A stretch of 64,000 bases of DNA from Leguminivora glycinivorella (lineage: Eukaryota; Arthropoda; Insecta; Lepidoptera; Tortricidae). The notes under the pieces were generated by a model. That model was not told where the DNA came from, ran no database searches, and saw only the letters and a list, made by a program, of their open reading frames with translations. Positions 11,670-23,017 of the stretch are shown piece by piece. A program made the translations under genes and the position numbers. How positions within the stretch are numbered: the first letter of the stretch is position 1; each line of letters begins with the position of its first letter. The DNA is taken from the NCBI RefSeq assembly GCF_023078275.1, contig NC_062971.1, positions 1,798,001-1,862,000 on the forward strand, in the 5' to 3' direction.

Positions 11670-11802
11670 ACAATCACGCCTGTATCCCATGAAGGGGTAG
11701 GCAGAGCACATGAAACTACTCAAGTTTCAGTGCCACTCTTGGCAAATAAGGGGTTGAAAGAAAACGAAACTGTGACATTGCAGTGACAGGTTGCCAGCCT
11801 CA
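11670..11802 (+). repeat. Interspersed repeat ACAATCACGCCTGTATCCC, copy 2
   Basis: Same family as 9071-9215, here lying about 20 bp from the head of the SINE. It includes CAGTGCCACTCTTGGCAAAT, a segment missing from copy 1. Confidence 0.7.
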
Positions 11803-12129
11803 TATTCGTCTGTCTATATTCTTGTAAATAATGATTAAAGTTCTAATTCTTTCCCGCCTCGCCCAAGGCGTTGCATAATGCCAAGCGACCCAGTTCGGGC
11901 CGGAAAATACGCCATTATCATACACTTCAGTGTCAGTGAGCATTGGAAATGGCTCATTACCGATTCAGAGTTGGTGTTCATTATTGTTTTGATTGGTGAG
12001 GACGGCAATGAACTCTTTTAGGTGATGTGAAGATGGGATTACCCCAGGACTAAGCCTGCGTGTCGGATCTGAAATAGATACTTTTCCTTCCGGTATATTT
12101 TCGTAATACTTTGTAGATGAGTTTTCCTT

Positions 12130-12787
12130 GTGTGCGTGTGGATTGAGTGAGCACCTTCTGAAAATAAAAAAAAATATGCTGATCATTTAGTAAAAGTTCT
12201 AAAACAATTGTAAAACGAATCTCTGAATTTGTAAAAAGATAGATCAAAAGATACAGTCATTAACATGTGCTCACTCAGTTCTCACAAACTACCAACGAAA
12301 ACAGTGAATGTATTCATTTAACATATAATATTTATATACTAACATTTAGTAAAAAATATGCCAACTTACCTCTATAAATTTTAGATCACCTAGTGACGTA
12401 TTTAATTTTTTACAAATAGTTTCTTATGCTCACTCAATCCTCACACTTTTGAAAAGCCGAATTTTGATGAAAAACATAAGATTTAGACCGCTATTATATG
12501 TGTATAGTTTAGTAAAAGTGAAATGGGAATTTGTAAAATACAAAACGAACCACTAACGTGTCAGGTTTTTTTATAATAAAATTTTGTAAGTGCTCACTCA
12601 GTCCACACGTTTTGAGAAAGTTAAAAATGTAAATATCTTAAGATTTGTAGCACCACAGACACTCGAAAGTACTTCAACATTTAGTAAAAATTTTTACTAA
12701 ATATCCACCATCTAATATTTTATATTCGTTGTCTGGTTTTAAAGATAATTAATTTTCGGAAGGTGCTCACTCAATCCACACGCACAC
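12130..12787. mobile_element. 658-bp TIR element with internal ~160-bp tandem repeats and 9-bp target duplication
   Basis: The termini are GTGTGCGTGTGG (left) and CCACACGCACAC (right), inverted repeats that extend for more than 30 bp. Both sides carry the 9-base direct repeat GTTTTCCTT (12121-12129 and 12788-12796). Inside, TGCTCACTCA motifs recur at about 12270, 12429, 12592 and 12764. CATTTAGTAAAA-type motifs recur at about 12185, 12343, 12510 and 12680. The interior is therefore four units of roughly 160-170 bp that partly repeat the terminal motif. It has no transposase. A 9-bp duplication fits Mutator-like elements best, but I cannot confirm a superfamily. Confidence 0.75.
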
Positions 12788-12850
12788 GTTTTCCTTTATT
12801 TGCTTTATTATTACATCACAAGTCATTTGTTTATGTGTGTGTATGTGTTT

Positions 12851-13860
12851 GGAAGCGCTGGTGGCCTAGCGGTAAGAGCGTGCGCCTTTAGATCCGGAGG
12901 TCGCGGGTTCGAACCCGGCTCATACCAATGAGTTTTTCTGAACTTATGACGAACTTAAAACCGAAATAAATTACACATATGAAAGAAAAAGTGACCAAGT
13001 CCTCTGGTGCCTGAGGCTGGAATCGAACCAGCGTACTTTCCAATCGCGGGAAATGCCTCTATCCGCTCGGCCACCCAGGTCACAGCTGTCGAGGTCGAAA
13101 TTATCTCTCATATGAGTAATCTATACAAGGACTCGTAGCGCCCTCTGTCCACCCCTAGGGCAGAACGGTATGGTTCTTGCCCCCCGTGTAAACCAAACTC
13201 AGGTTGGTTTCGACACAGCTCGAGAGATGGCGCTGCTAAATCAATTCTAATGAACACAAGTTAAATCATAATCTATTGAAAATATTTCAACTTGTGCTGT
13301 CTTAAAGTAGTCACACTACTATATATTTAAATTAAAACCGAAATAAATTACACATATGAAAGAAAAAGTGACCAAGTCCTCTGGTGCCTGAGGCTGGAAT
13401 CGAACCAGCGTACTTTCCAATCGCGGGAAATGCCTCTATCCGCTCGGCCACCCAGGTCACAGCTGTTCTGCCCTAGGGGTGGACAGAGGGCGCTACGAGT
13501 CCTTGTATAGATTACTCATATGAGAGATAATTTCGACCTCGACAGCTGTGACCTGGGTGGCCGAGCGGATAGAGGCATTTCCCGCGATTGGAAAGTACGC
13601 TGGTTCGATTCCAGCCTCAGGCACCAGAGGACTTGGTCACTTTTTCTTTCATATGTGTAATTTATTTCGGTTTTAATTTAAATATATAGTAGTGTGACTA
13701 CTTTAAGACAGCACAAGTTGAAATATTTTCAATAGATTATGATTTAACTTGTGTTCATTAGAATATGACGAACTTACTAATCTTGGGATTAGTTGTCAAA
13801 GCGGACCCCAGGCTCCCATGAGCCGTGGCAAATGCCGGGATAACGCAAGGAGGATGATGA
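12851..13860 (+). mobile_element. tRNA-derived SINE, copy 2, interrupted by a nested insertion
   Basis: The head at 12851-12957 has A box TGGCCTAGCGG and B box GGTTCGAACCC. The rest resumes at 13764-13860 and ends GCAAGGAGGATGATGA. The two parts share TATGACGAACTTA, the 13-bp target duplication of the insertion that splits it. It is the same family as 11322-11650 but with an internally shortened body. Confidence 0.8.
12958..13763. mobile_element. Composite of three tRNA-Ser-like SINE units forming a long hairpin
   Basis: An 806-bp insertion flanked by 13-bp duplications (12945-12957 and 13764-13776). Three related units lie as minus (12958-13236), minus (13237-13464) and plus (about 13465-13763). 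Each has a tRNA-like head, at about 13006-13083, 13382-13459 and 13549-13625. The head has A box TGGCCGAGCGG, B box GGTTCGATTCC, and a TTTCC/GGAAA stem whose loop would give a CGA (Ser) anticodon, but with G at position 33. The second unit and the third are near-perfect inverted repeats of about 220 bp. I treat the tRNA-like parts as SINE heads, not working tRNA genes. Confidence 0.8.
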
Positions 13861-15281
13861 AGTCATTTGTTTATGTGTAATTATTAGTTTATTATAAGTG
13901 CGACAATTTACTGTTAATTTCTTCTTCGTTGGTCGCTTCAGCAGCAGTTTTTAACAAATTAAGGAGTTTACGTCGTATTTTTTTGTAACTTGCATTTTTG
14001 CCTTTTCAGTTTCTGTTTCTAATCCCACTGTCACATCATATATAGGTAAATATGCGGTTAAGATTTGAGCCTGGACAAACCGAAAAAATCAAGATATCTA
14101 GACATATAGTATAGGAAACTAGCCTATATTAGGTAGGTACCTACTGATAAAAACAAGTGCGGGCAAGACCGGCATACTTTATTTTAAATAAAGTTTGAGT
14201 GGATAAAACATGACTATTAAAGTAGTGTGGAGTGATCTGCATGGTCCTATGGGCTAGCAATTTTTATATTCTACACAGCTTTTATAATACTTTGGTGAAT
14301 TAAAGTAAACTTATGTGATAAAATTCACTTTTGTTGAGGCTCGGCGGGTTGGCCGTCCCCACACGCTGAGTACAGAAAGACCGTCTAGTGCTCGTTGTCG
14401 CGTAATTTCATATGGAAATAAGTATCAAAATCATGTTCATTGTTATATTCTGTAATAACAGGGAGTAATGTGATAGATATTAAAACAAAAAACGTTGATA
14501 TTTTCAACATATCAGCATTCTTCTATAAATGAGGTTGATAACCTGCTTCTTTCAGGTGCAGACAAAAGCAAAGCCGAAACTTATAATTAAAATTAACCTA
14601 CAACACCCGTTTAAACTCGACTTATTTCCCATAAAACCTAAAAAAGGTGCCTTACTCTTATATGCCGGTCTTTCCGACTAGGCACAATTTCGTAGTTTTA
14701 TATTTCAGGAAATAAACCAATAAATTGAACACGTTTTAAGAGCATTAATTGTACTAGACAGGAAGACCGATTATTAAATTAACACGTTGCATACATAATG
14801 CACAAATATTCCAACTGCTTCTATTTTATTTAAATTTTTTGCGTAACCATGTTGAGCTCGATGGTCGAGTTCGAAACAAGAATCAAGTTTTTTGTTAACT
14901 AGTATTCGTCCTAGGGATATCTATTGAAGACCCATGGATTAAGGTTCAAAAACTGGTATACCTTCGGAGGTGTAAGAAGTGATAGATATATAAATACAAA
15001 AGTTATATTCAGTAGACGGTATTTCTGGGTAGACGGTCTTCTCCACACTGACCTTACATTCAAACCTAAAAGGAACGCAGTTTCAACAGAATCAATAATA
15101 ATTAGCACGGCAAGCCTACATATTTGAACTAGATGCAGTTTGCCAATGCAGTAACTAACTTATGTGTAACACGCGTAAAATATATTCTCTACTATCATAC
15201 ATACTTAGTTATTGATCTTTGATACGGGCAAAGAGTATAGTACTTACAACCTCTATAATAGTTGACCTCTATACTAATGGG
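13861..15281. other. No recognised feature
   Basis: Non-coding AT-rich sequence. The short open frames on both strands near 14911-15127 have no recognisable domain. Confidence 0.4.
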
Positions 15282-15283
15282 TA

Positions 15284-15705
15284 TTTTCAGAATTTGAGAC
15301 CAAAAATTAGCGTAAGCTGTTAACAAAAGTTAACTTGCTGTCAGTTTTATGACGACAATTAAGCATAAAATCTGTATAAGAATTAACTTTTTTCACGAAG
15401 ATTATCGCTTAAAGTTTATGTAATTAACATAAACCAGAAGACCAGCGTCGAGATCTTTAAGTGGTATCTTGACATTAAGCTGAGTGGAGACCCTTTCAGT
15501 GACGCTTAACAATAAATTAGTACTGTCTATGTAATTCCTAAATTTAAGCGTTTTCTGAATAAATTTCTTCTATTCTATTCTATTCTATTCTATAAAAATA
15601 ATAATAATTCTAATGATATTTCATGCTTTATTGTCGTCACAAAACTGACAGCGAGTTAAATTTTGTTAACGACTTAAGCTAATTTTGGGTCCCAAATTCT
15701 GAAAA
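15284..15705. mobile_element. TA-flanked MITE with ~90-bp terminal inverted repeats
   Basis: The left arm begins TTTTCAGAATTTGAGACC; the right arm, reverse-complemented, begins TTTTCAGAATTTGGGACC. The arms pair over about 90 bp (through CTGTCAGTTTTRTGACGAC). TA flanks both ends (15282-15283, 15706-15707), which suits a Tc1/mariner-type origin. The middle holds a TTCTA microsatellite (about 15568-15591) that looks like a LINE tail. There is no open frame. Confidence 0.7.
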
Positions 15706-15861
15706 TAAGGTTTACCTACTCTGAAGGTTTTTCAGTTTGTCCAGCCATATTAGGAAGGGCTCACGATAGATATACCGTACAGCCAGTAAGATTATTTGCT
15801 TAGCATCTTCGTCTACACGTAGTATTTTGTGCATAATATTCAAGGTCACTGTCTTCATAGA

Positions 15862-16160
15862 AAAATTAATTCATAATTCATAATCTTTATTTGCTTTTTA
15901 AAAAGTGTTAACATAATAGGTGTTACATAATTTTTGTGTCCCAACTTTTTAGCCGGTTTTGACAGCATGCAAAATATACTACCTACTAACTAAAATTACA
16001 TTAAATTCCCTTAATTACTTACATATTAAACTATTCTATTATAATACATATGTACAATATTTACAGCGTAAGGTTCTCTATATTACTGTCAACAAATTCC
16101 TTTACCGAGTAGTACATTTTTGCCATCAGCCATTTGAATAACACTTTTTTAAATTTAATA
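15862..16160 (-). mobile_element. LINE 3' end fragment
   Basis: Read on the minus strand, a C-terminal reading with MYYSVKEFVD is followed by an untranslated tail ending GCAAATAAAGATTATGAATT. This resembles the 3' end of the CR1/Jockey-like LINEs at 3125-6010 and 27000-27835. The tail is shared with 36940-37080. Confidence 0.55.
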
Positions 16161-16334
16161 TATGGTAGGTCTGGTTTTAAATTTAATATTAGTAGAGGCA
16201 ACCTAGGAGTTGTCTCTTGGAGAGAACAACTAGTTTATTAACCAGAAGGCTTGACAAAATGAACATAGGACGACTGAGATGGATTATTATGGAGGACACG
16301 ATACAAAATAGGGTCTAAAATAAATCTCCAATAT

Positions 16335-16745
16335 TTTTTATGCTTCTTCTTCTTAGTCCGCTCTTGTCAGAGTAGTCGTGTTCGTTGGGGTCGTTGTGCT
16401 GCCCTTTTTAATGATTTCCCGCCATATTCCTCTATTTGCAGCGTTCAGCGCGCACAGATTTAAAGGTGATCCGGTGAGAGCCCTCACTGGTCTGTCCATC
16501 GCATTGAGGGGCGCAGTCTAGGTCTTGTACCGCCCACTCTTCCCTGAACCATAGAGTAATAGAAACAGAGAGAGCCTCACTGAAGACCGGCTGTGACCCA
16601 ACAATGGCGGATATATTTTTTTTTACTTTTTTTATGGCTTGGTGGCGGAACATCCGGAGTTATCCGTCCATAGAATTGTAGGTTCATGCCCTGAACAACA
16701 AGTCTCTCTATGGCGCAGTCTTCCCTACGTGTAACGTGACCGAAA
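16335..16745 (-). mobile_element. RTE-like LINE 3' fragment
   Basis: The minus strand reads FGHVTRREDCAIERLVVQG and, after a frame change, RWTDQ, a remnant of ALTGSPLN, then a run of AAG near 16335. These are C-terminal signatures of insect endonuclease-reverse transcriptases of the RTE type as I remember them. It is broken by stops and indels. Confidence 0.6.
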
Positions 16746-17371
16746 TAGCTAAGGGTGCAATCCAGCCATGCAAGCCATGCAAGGGTGCTTATGCCATGTA
16801 TAACAAAAATTAGGAAAAAGCGTGCTCCCATCTCAAAGGCCTGCAAAGACCTTCCAACTTCTCTAGTGTCCATGGATAATCGGTTACCATCAAACGATGT
16901 GTCTGCTCGTTCGCATATATCATAAAAATCTGACCCGTCCTGACCTTTAAACGTCCATTACAAAGAACAACCAAACGAACATAAGAGCCAGGAACAACGC
17001 GAACAGCTGACATTCACCGTTGCATAAGAGTGACATCACATCGCTTTCACTCGACGTTTGCCGGTCAATGAGTCAGCCGATCGCGGTCAGATCCATTTAG
17101 GTGTCATGGTTCGAGTTTGACTGTGACATCACGTTTTTTGCACGTCATGACCTGGTTTATCGCGTGGTGGAGAAGTGTGTATAAAATTCACCTTTACCTG
17201 CGATTTTGATTGCGTAGAATTCATAAAATGCAATTCATCTCTTTATCTAACTAGTACTAACTCTAGTACATATTTAAAATTGCAAACGGGACTTAATCGC
17301 GTATTACTATGTTTTAAACATTTTTCCCCTCACTAGCTCGGAAACACGTGTTTTGTCCTTTAATACCAGCG
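16746..17371. other. No firm feature
   Basis: Mixed sequence after the LINE remnant. An open minus frame at 16810-17013 has no recognisable motif. Part of it may be further decayed LINE. Confidence 0.3.
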
Positions 17372-17740
17372 GGTAAAAACTTATTTTATCCACTAGTGGG
17401 TAAAGTAATTTGACCTTGAATAAAGTCAAATTAACTGGTTTAAAATTGATAAAAGTAGGTGAATCTAGTAATTAAGATGATTTACCACCTGGAAGCAGTG
17501 ATAAAAATGCATTTTTTTGCGTTGTAGTTTCCTCGCTATAGCGAGGGGAAAAGTTTTGTGTTACACTCGGGTGCAAATGTATTTTACTTCTCGTGTGTTA
17601 AAAAACTCGCAAGTTCAGGATTCTATTCTCGAACCACTCGCGTCGCTCGTAGTTCAATTATAGAATCCTTTCACTTGCTCGTTTTTCAATTCCACACTTG
17701 GCGTTAAAATACAACTTTGCCCCCTTGTATAACAAATAAC
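17372..17740 (+). repeat. Foldback-type repeat, copy 1
   Basis: About 370 bp shared, in the opposite orientation, with 55186-55556. It runs from TTTATCCACTAGTGGGTAAA through GCTATAGCGAGGGGAAAAG to TTTGCCCCCTTGTATAAC. The interior folds on itself, because CTCGCAAGTTCAGGATTCTA pairs with TAGAATCCTTTCACTTGCTC. It has no coding capacity and the family is unassigned. Confidence 0.7.
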
Positions 17741-19288
17741 TATTAAATATGTGTAAAAATCGTGAAAGTTTAAATCAGTGTAACTCTTGCGTTCAAAGTT
17801 TGTTCACATTTACCTGGTATATCGATTCAGTAAATCAAAAACATGTACTTGTGAAGTGAACTTATTGTGAATAATTTAAAAAAAAATAAGCTTGCTTCCT
17901 AAACCACTGAGTGGTCTTGTCACAGCAAACTCTGCAGTGGTTTCATTATTCATATAGTTAGTCAGGTAGTCTAGTCATAGATTCAGAGCAAGATATTTTG
18001 ATAGCCCCGTCTCTGAAAGGGTTCTTTAAACGTCATAATTGTAATCGAAGACTGCCATAATTGCTGCCAACATGCTGCCAACTTAACGTGGTATGAGTCT
18101 AAGACCATAACCAATAAGGTATCCTTACACTCAGTGCGTAATCGTCAAAAGCCTATAGAAAAAGCTTTATGTTCGCGCCATAAAATCCAAAGAGATAGAA
18201 CGCCATGTCGTGCAACACATAATTATGTTGTTAAAAAGTTCTCTGACACAACAATCCCACTATTTATGACAAGACAAGCTGTTATTGTCTCCTTGCAGGG
18301 CATAAACATTGTCTTGTTACCTCTACATTGTGTAAGCGAATAATCCCATATGACTGCGAACATTGCAACATTTTCAGATGCAACTCCATTTCTTAACAAT
18401 TGATAATGCGCATTCTGGTAATTCATATTTATTACTTAACGCAGTGCAGTTACCAGCCGATGCGCTTAAAGTGCTTTATACACTGTAATGTATGGTTATT
18501 TTACAACACTCACATATTTTTTTGTAGAGATGTGATTAAAGCGATACATAATAATATTAACATGTTTTTAACTAAGTACTTAAGACTACTGCGAATTTGA
18601 CTAACAACGCGTAATGGTGGGCATAAGGTTTTAACCAAATGTATTCTATAGAATAAAAGACATCAACGAACGATGAATAACTACATGTGCACTTCATTTT
18701 CGCCAAAATGAGTTTTCAATTATTTTGTGGCTTATTTTGACATATACGAGTAACATATGGCCAGCTATTAATGAATGTCTTATGATTTTGTCATAGTGTT
18801 TGTCTGCTCGGTTGTCAAACGATATTGGTAGTAGCTGTGAAAATTCCCATATCTTTTTTTTGCGTAAGCTCATGAGCATTATCTTTTAGTCTGGAGCTTA
18901 AAATATCCGTAAACCGTATGAGCCAGGATATGTAGGATGTTTGTAAACATTACTCAATGAAGGATGCACCGAAGGATGTGTCACAACTGTGGCACAGTTA
19001 GAGTTTTGAGAGTGTGGCACACTTGCTGTGACAGCCGCTGAATCACATTAACCCATATGAGGTAACTTATGTTATTGTTACTAGTAGGTAAGTTATGTTA
19101 TGTAAGTTGGGGTTTTCTTCGATTAGATGCGGTTTCAAGTTAACTGTTAAGTCTTTTACTCGGTTATTACAAAGCCGGAACACTGAACAGTTATGCTATA
19201 ACTCGGCTTTGAGTATGTAGGTTTGTTTATGGTGTTGTGTGTTGTATATATTCTTCTTGAGTTTCGTAATAATGTAAATTATTTTGTA
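17741..19288. other. No recognised feature
   Basis: AT-rich, non-coding. Short open frames at 18134-18600 and 18694-18879 lack domains and are probably chance. Confidence 0.4.
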
Positions 19289-19455
19289 CTAGCTTTTGCT
19301 CGCGGCTTCGCTCGCGTTAAAAGAGACAAAAAGTAGCCTATTTCACTCTCCATCCCTTCAACTATCTCCTCTTAAAATATCACGTCAATTCATCGCTCCG
19401 TTTTGCCGTGAAAGACGGACAAACCAACCCAATACACTTTCCCATTTATAATATT
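19289..19455 (-). mobile_element. Helitron-like copy 2 (end-truncated)
   Basis: On the minus strand it ends GAGCAAAAGCTAG before a T (CTAG at 19289-19292). The body matches the family (GGATGGAGAGTGAAATAGGC). The TC start is lost beyond 19455. Confidence 0.65.
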
Positions 19456-20311
19456 TTTTAGTTTAGTCCAGTTTTCTTAAAAGGTTTTAATTTTAAACTT
19501 TTCAAGCTACGTCTATGTCGCCAGAGAGAAAATTGAAGCCATGCCTTCTTATCAAAGTCGATGAACGCTAAGACTCTCAATAGCATTAATCATAACAACT
19601 CTTTATAATTTACCTATACATACGAAACCCAAATAGGTATTCGAGATCACTTTTTTATTCGCCGTCGTATTTTTTATTTCGATTTTTCGTAAAAGTTCAC
19701 CGGCTCCAATTACGCTTGTGTTTCGGCACAAAATACGGCCTTTAAAACATAATACGCGCTCATGTCGCTTCTTGTTTTATTTGCGATTATATCTGGGGTG
19801 TTATTCTGAGCGCTTACCGAGAGGAAAGCTCAAGAATATACGTCAATGAAATTCTAGAATTGAGTAAGCATTTGTTACTAATTGTTACTGTGAATGTAGG
19901 TATGTACGCATAGGTACCTACTAGTATTGGCAATGTGCGTGAAGAAGTGGCGCTTCTTGTCACAAAAACATGTAATCTTCTGAGCCTGCCTGCCCAACAC
20001 TAATGCTAGCGGCGACGTTTGAACTAATTTGACTCAATACGATTTAACATGTTGAATCAACATTGTTGATATTTTGGTTAGTAGATACACAACTGGTGCT
20101 GCCCTCATTTAGTAGGCTTTTCTACATATATGTACCAAAATAGGTTTATACTCTGATTCTAACTTTATCTGTACCAGATACAAAGTTATTTAATAACTCT
20201 TTATTCATAGATCAATCAGATCACTGAATATCAGAAAACGCTGGATGCAACGGAGAACGCAACCAAGTATATTACTCTTTTGTATTATACTTTCTTGATC
20301 TCATGGATAAA

Positions 20312-20564
20312 CTAGTATTTGCCCGCGGCTACGCGCGCATTAAATTCGAAAATTGCGGAATGATCCATACAAATTTCCACCCCCCATTGTAGGGAAGTGG
20401 GGGGTTAGAAAGAGACAAAAAGTAGCTTGCGTCACTCTCCATCCCTTCAACTACCTCTACACTTATAAAATCACGTCATTTCGTTGCTCCGTTCTGCCGT
20501 GAAAGACGGACAAACAAACAGACACTGCAGACACACACACTTTCCCATTTATTATTAGTATGGA
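20312..20564 (-). mobile_element. Helitron-like copy 3
   Basis: On the minus strand it starts TCCATACTAATAATAAATGG after an A and ends CAAATACTAG before a T. It is the longer variant containing CCATTCCGC-type sequence, as in 8410-8654. Confidence 0.7.
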
Positions 20565-21554
20565 TTACAATGTACTGGCCACTTAGGCAGTGTGCACATG
20601 TTTTATGGCGCGATATGTTGCTAGCCTAATTATGCGCCCTAAACTTACTAAGTAACGTAAAATGTGATGTTTAACTACTTTAACTAGGGCTCGTTAACCC
20701 ACTAAAGGGTACTGTCTATAAGGGTGCTATAATTTGAATAGTAATTTGCTTGAAGATTAAATACGTGGACAATTTTACAAGCCTTTTAATACCTAATGGT
20801 TTGTGCGCATCTGTAGTTACATATTTGTAAAGAAACAAGCATTGACTAAACTTTGAACTTTTATGAAGAGTGTCAGCCGAGAAAATTACAGGTCATTTGC
20901 CAAAAAAGTAACAGTCATTCGAAAAAATGTCCTGAAATCTCGATACCACTTGAATACATTATTCGAGAATATCTACGCATTGATATTCCCTTCACAAAAA
21001 CTTTTGGCAGCTACTTTAAATACTATACAATTACAAACCCTTTCTGGTGCGGTGGGTAATTTTAGGTAATCGCTAACCATCAGGCGATTTTTTTACTTTT
21101 TAACTCACAAAACATAAATTTTGAATCCAAAAAGGCTAAAGTTATAATGAACAACGTGCAGCATGTTGTCGAGTAAGTTTTGAGAATAGCCGCTAAAGTT
21201 TGTTGACCGATGAACCGGCTATGCATTTTGGGCGTTGCGTGCGCATGCGCAACTCATGCAAGAGGCGTGAGGTTCGGTACAGATGTGGTTGAAAATTGAC
21301 CGATACAGATTTATTAAATAGTCGTCAAAAATTTTATCTAGATACGATATGGTGCTAGTCATTTTGGCAGAGAAACTTTTGACATTAACTTATCCTATCC
21401 ATATCGGATCTAGATCTAATACTTGAGTTTATTTAAATTCGAATAAGACCAAATTGTCTTGAGACGGAGAACTAAATAGTGCATTTGTTGTGCCTTGTGT
21501 TTAAGAATTTAGATGACCTTTTACTCTTTGATGACGTCGATTTGATTTTGTTGC
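20565..21554. other. No recognised feature
   Basis: Non-coding sequence left of the mag-like element. Two overlapping short frames near 20853-21069 carry no recognisable domain. Confidence 0.4.
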
Positions 21555-21559
21555 CAAAC

Positions 21560-21640
21560 TGAGGTATCTAGTAAAACAACCGTTCGGACCGATGACTGGT
21601 TTATTACTGAAGCATGCAGATACAGCGTCAATACATATCA
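21560..21640 (-). repeat. 3' LTR of the mag-like element
   Basis: An 81-bp direct repeat of 26113-26193. On the minus strand it begins TGATATGTATTGACG and ends TAGATACCTCA. A purine-rich tract (GTGGGAGGAG on the minus strand) lies directly before it and is the likely polypurine tract. Confidence 0.9.
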
Positions 21641-21727
21641 CTCCTCCCACATTATTCTGGGAACCTGACAACAAACAGACAATATTTTAGATAGGTACTA
21701 TTTATACTAATTACTTATTATTATACA

Positions 21728-23017
21728 TTATTTATAATTAACCTTTTTAGTACGAGGCCTTAAAATACATCGGCGAGGAACTAGATCCAACTGGTTATCA
21801 GTTAGCTCATTTTGGTCCAGCTGTTGTGCGCGCGAATCCGCGGGGGGCGCGGGCGCGGCTGGGCTCGCGGGGGACGCGGGGGCCAGTACGGGCGCGGGGC
21901 CAGAGGGGCCAGGGCTTAGCGCTTCTGGTTCTATCACCGGTCGATCTGTTTCCTCTCCTGCCACATTATCATCGCACTCATAAAAATCGTTGTCGGATGC
22001 GTTACCTAATGGTTCGTAAATATCACCTTGATCAATATTTTCAAGTGCATCCGGCCTCGACAATGACACAGGTGAGCGCGGGGATGAAAGTTGCGATTGC
22101 GACCCTTGTGCCGTCGGCGCCGGGGTCGGGGCGGACGAGGTCAAAGTGCGCGGCGGCGGCGCGGGCAGCGGCGCGGGCGGCGGCGGCGGCGGCGACTGGT
22201 TCGCTCGCGCAGCGTCATCAACAAGCGACTCACCTGAATATCGCAACAGCTGATCGACGTGACGTATACATTCACCTATACCTCTCACGTCTACAGTAAA
22301 CATTCTATTTCCAACTTTATTTATTATTTTACCCACTCGCCATACAGGCTTTTGAGCAACAAAACATCGAACTAAAACAACTTGACCTACGGCAAAGTTA
22401 CGAGCACCTGCCAAACTATTAGACTCGTCATGATCGACATCTTTGCTAGGCAGAATTAAATCCAGTTTACTACGCAAATCCCTACCAAACATGAGTTTTG
22501 CAGGTGTTTCGTTAGTGCTACAATGGACGCTGTTGCGATATTCAAATAGAAAACTTAACAACCGCTCATTAATAGCCTCTGTTGACATTTTATTATCACA
22601 GTCTTGAATACATTTTATCATTCTTTTCGAAATTTTACAACATATCTCAGCCTGACCATTACTGCAGGGGTGATAAATGGGCGAGTTTAAATATTTAATG
22701 CCGTTAACCGCACAAAAGTGTCTAAATAAATCACTATTTATTTTGGGGTCATTATCTGAGACTATAGTTTTAGGTAAACCGAATGTAGAAAATAGATATT
22801 TTAATCTTATAATTAGGGATCTTGAGGAGACATCCTTATTCATGTGTAAACACTCCAACCATTTGCTGAACGCATCTACCACGACCAAGTACATCCTTTG
22901 CCCCACCTGCACATAGTCAATGTGCAGACGCTCCCAGCACGCGCGCGCGCGGCCACGGCAGGGGCGCGCGGGGCGGGGCCGCGCGCAGTTTACTGCATAC
23001 GGTGCAGTTCTGCACAA
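21728..23017 (-). CDS. mag-like pol, integrase core and C-terminal part
   Basis: The third open segment of the element's polyprotein. The first residues up to about WERLHIDYV are out-of-frame readthrough joining at a GC-dinucleotide run near 22950. It then contains the integrase catalytic core, with Asp in HIDYV, VDAFSKWLE, Asp in FGLPKTIVSDNDPK and Glu in HPCSNGQAE. A C-terminal basic/barrel-like region follows (VGQVVLVRCFVAQKPVWRVG). A long Pro/Ala/Ser-rich, very GC-rich tail ends at the stop at 21728-21730. Integrase inserts the cDNA into host DNA. The D,D,E residues are present, but the break upstream separates this part from the zinc-binding domain. Confidence 0.85.
   Translation of the reverse strand: MCRTAPYAVNCARPRPARPCRGRARACWERLHIDYVQVGQRMYLVVVDAFSKWLECLHMNKDVSSRSLIIRLKYLFSTFGLPKTIVSDNDPKINSDLFRHFCAVNGIKYLNSPIYHPCSNGQAEICCKISKRMIKCIQDCDNKMSTEAINERLLSFLFEYRNSVHCSTNETPAKLMFGRDLRSKLDLILPSKDVDHDESNSLAGARNFAVGQVVLVRCFVAQKPVWRVGKIINKVGNRMFTVDVRGIGECIRHVDQLLRYSGESLVDDAARANQSPPPPPPAPLPAPPPRTLTSSAPTPAPTAQGSQSQLSSPRSPVSLSRPDALENIDQGDIYEPLGNASDNDFYECDDNVAGEETDRPVIEPEALSPGPSGPAPVLAPASPASPAAPAPPADSRAQQLDQNELTDNQLDLVPRRCILRPRTKKVNYK

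Noticed and set aside
13006..13625. Three tRNA-Ser-like sequences as working tRNA genes
   Set aside because: The acceptor stem has a mismatch, position 33 is G, and all three sit inside repeat units flanked by a retroposition duplication. They are SINE heads.
21826..22299. 157-codon plus-strand frame
   Set aside because: It is the complement of the Pro-rich integrase tail of the mag-like element and has no recognisable motif.
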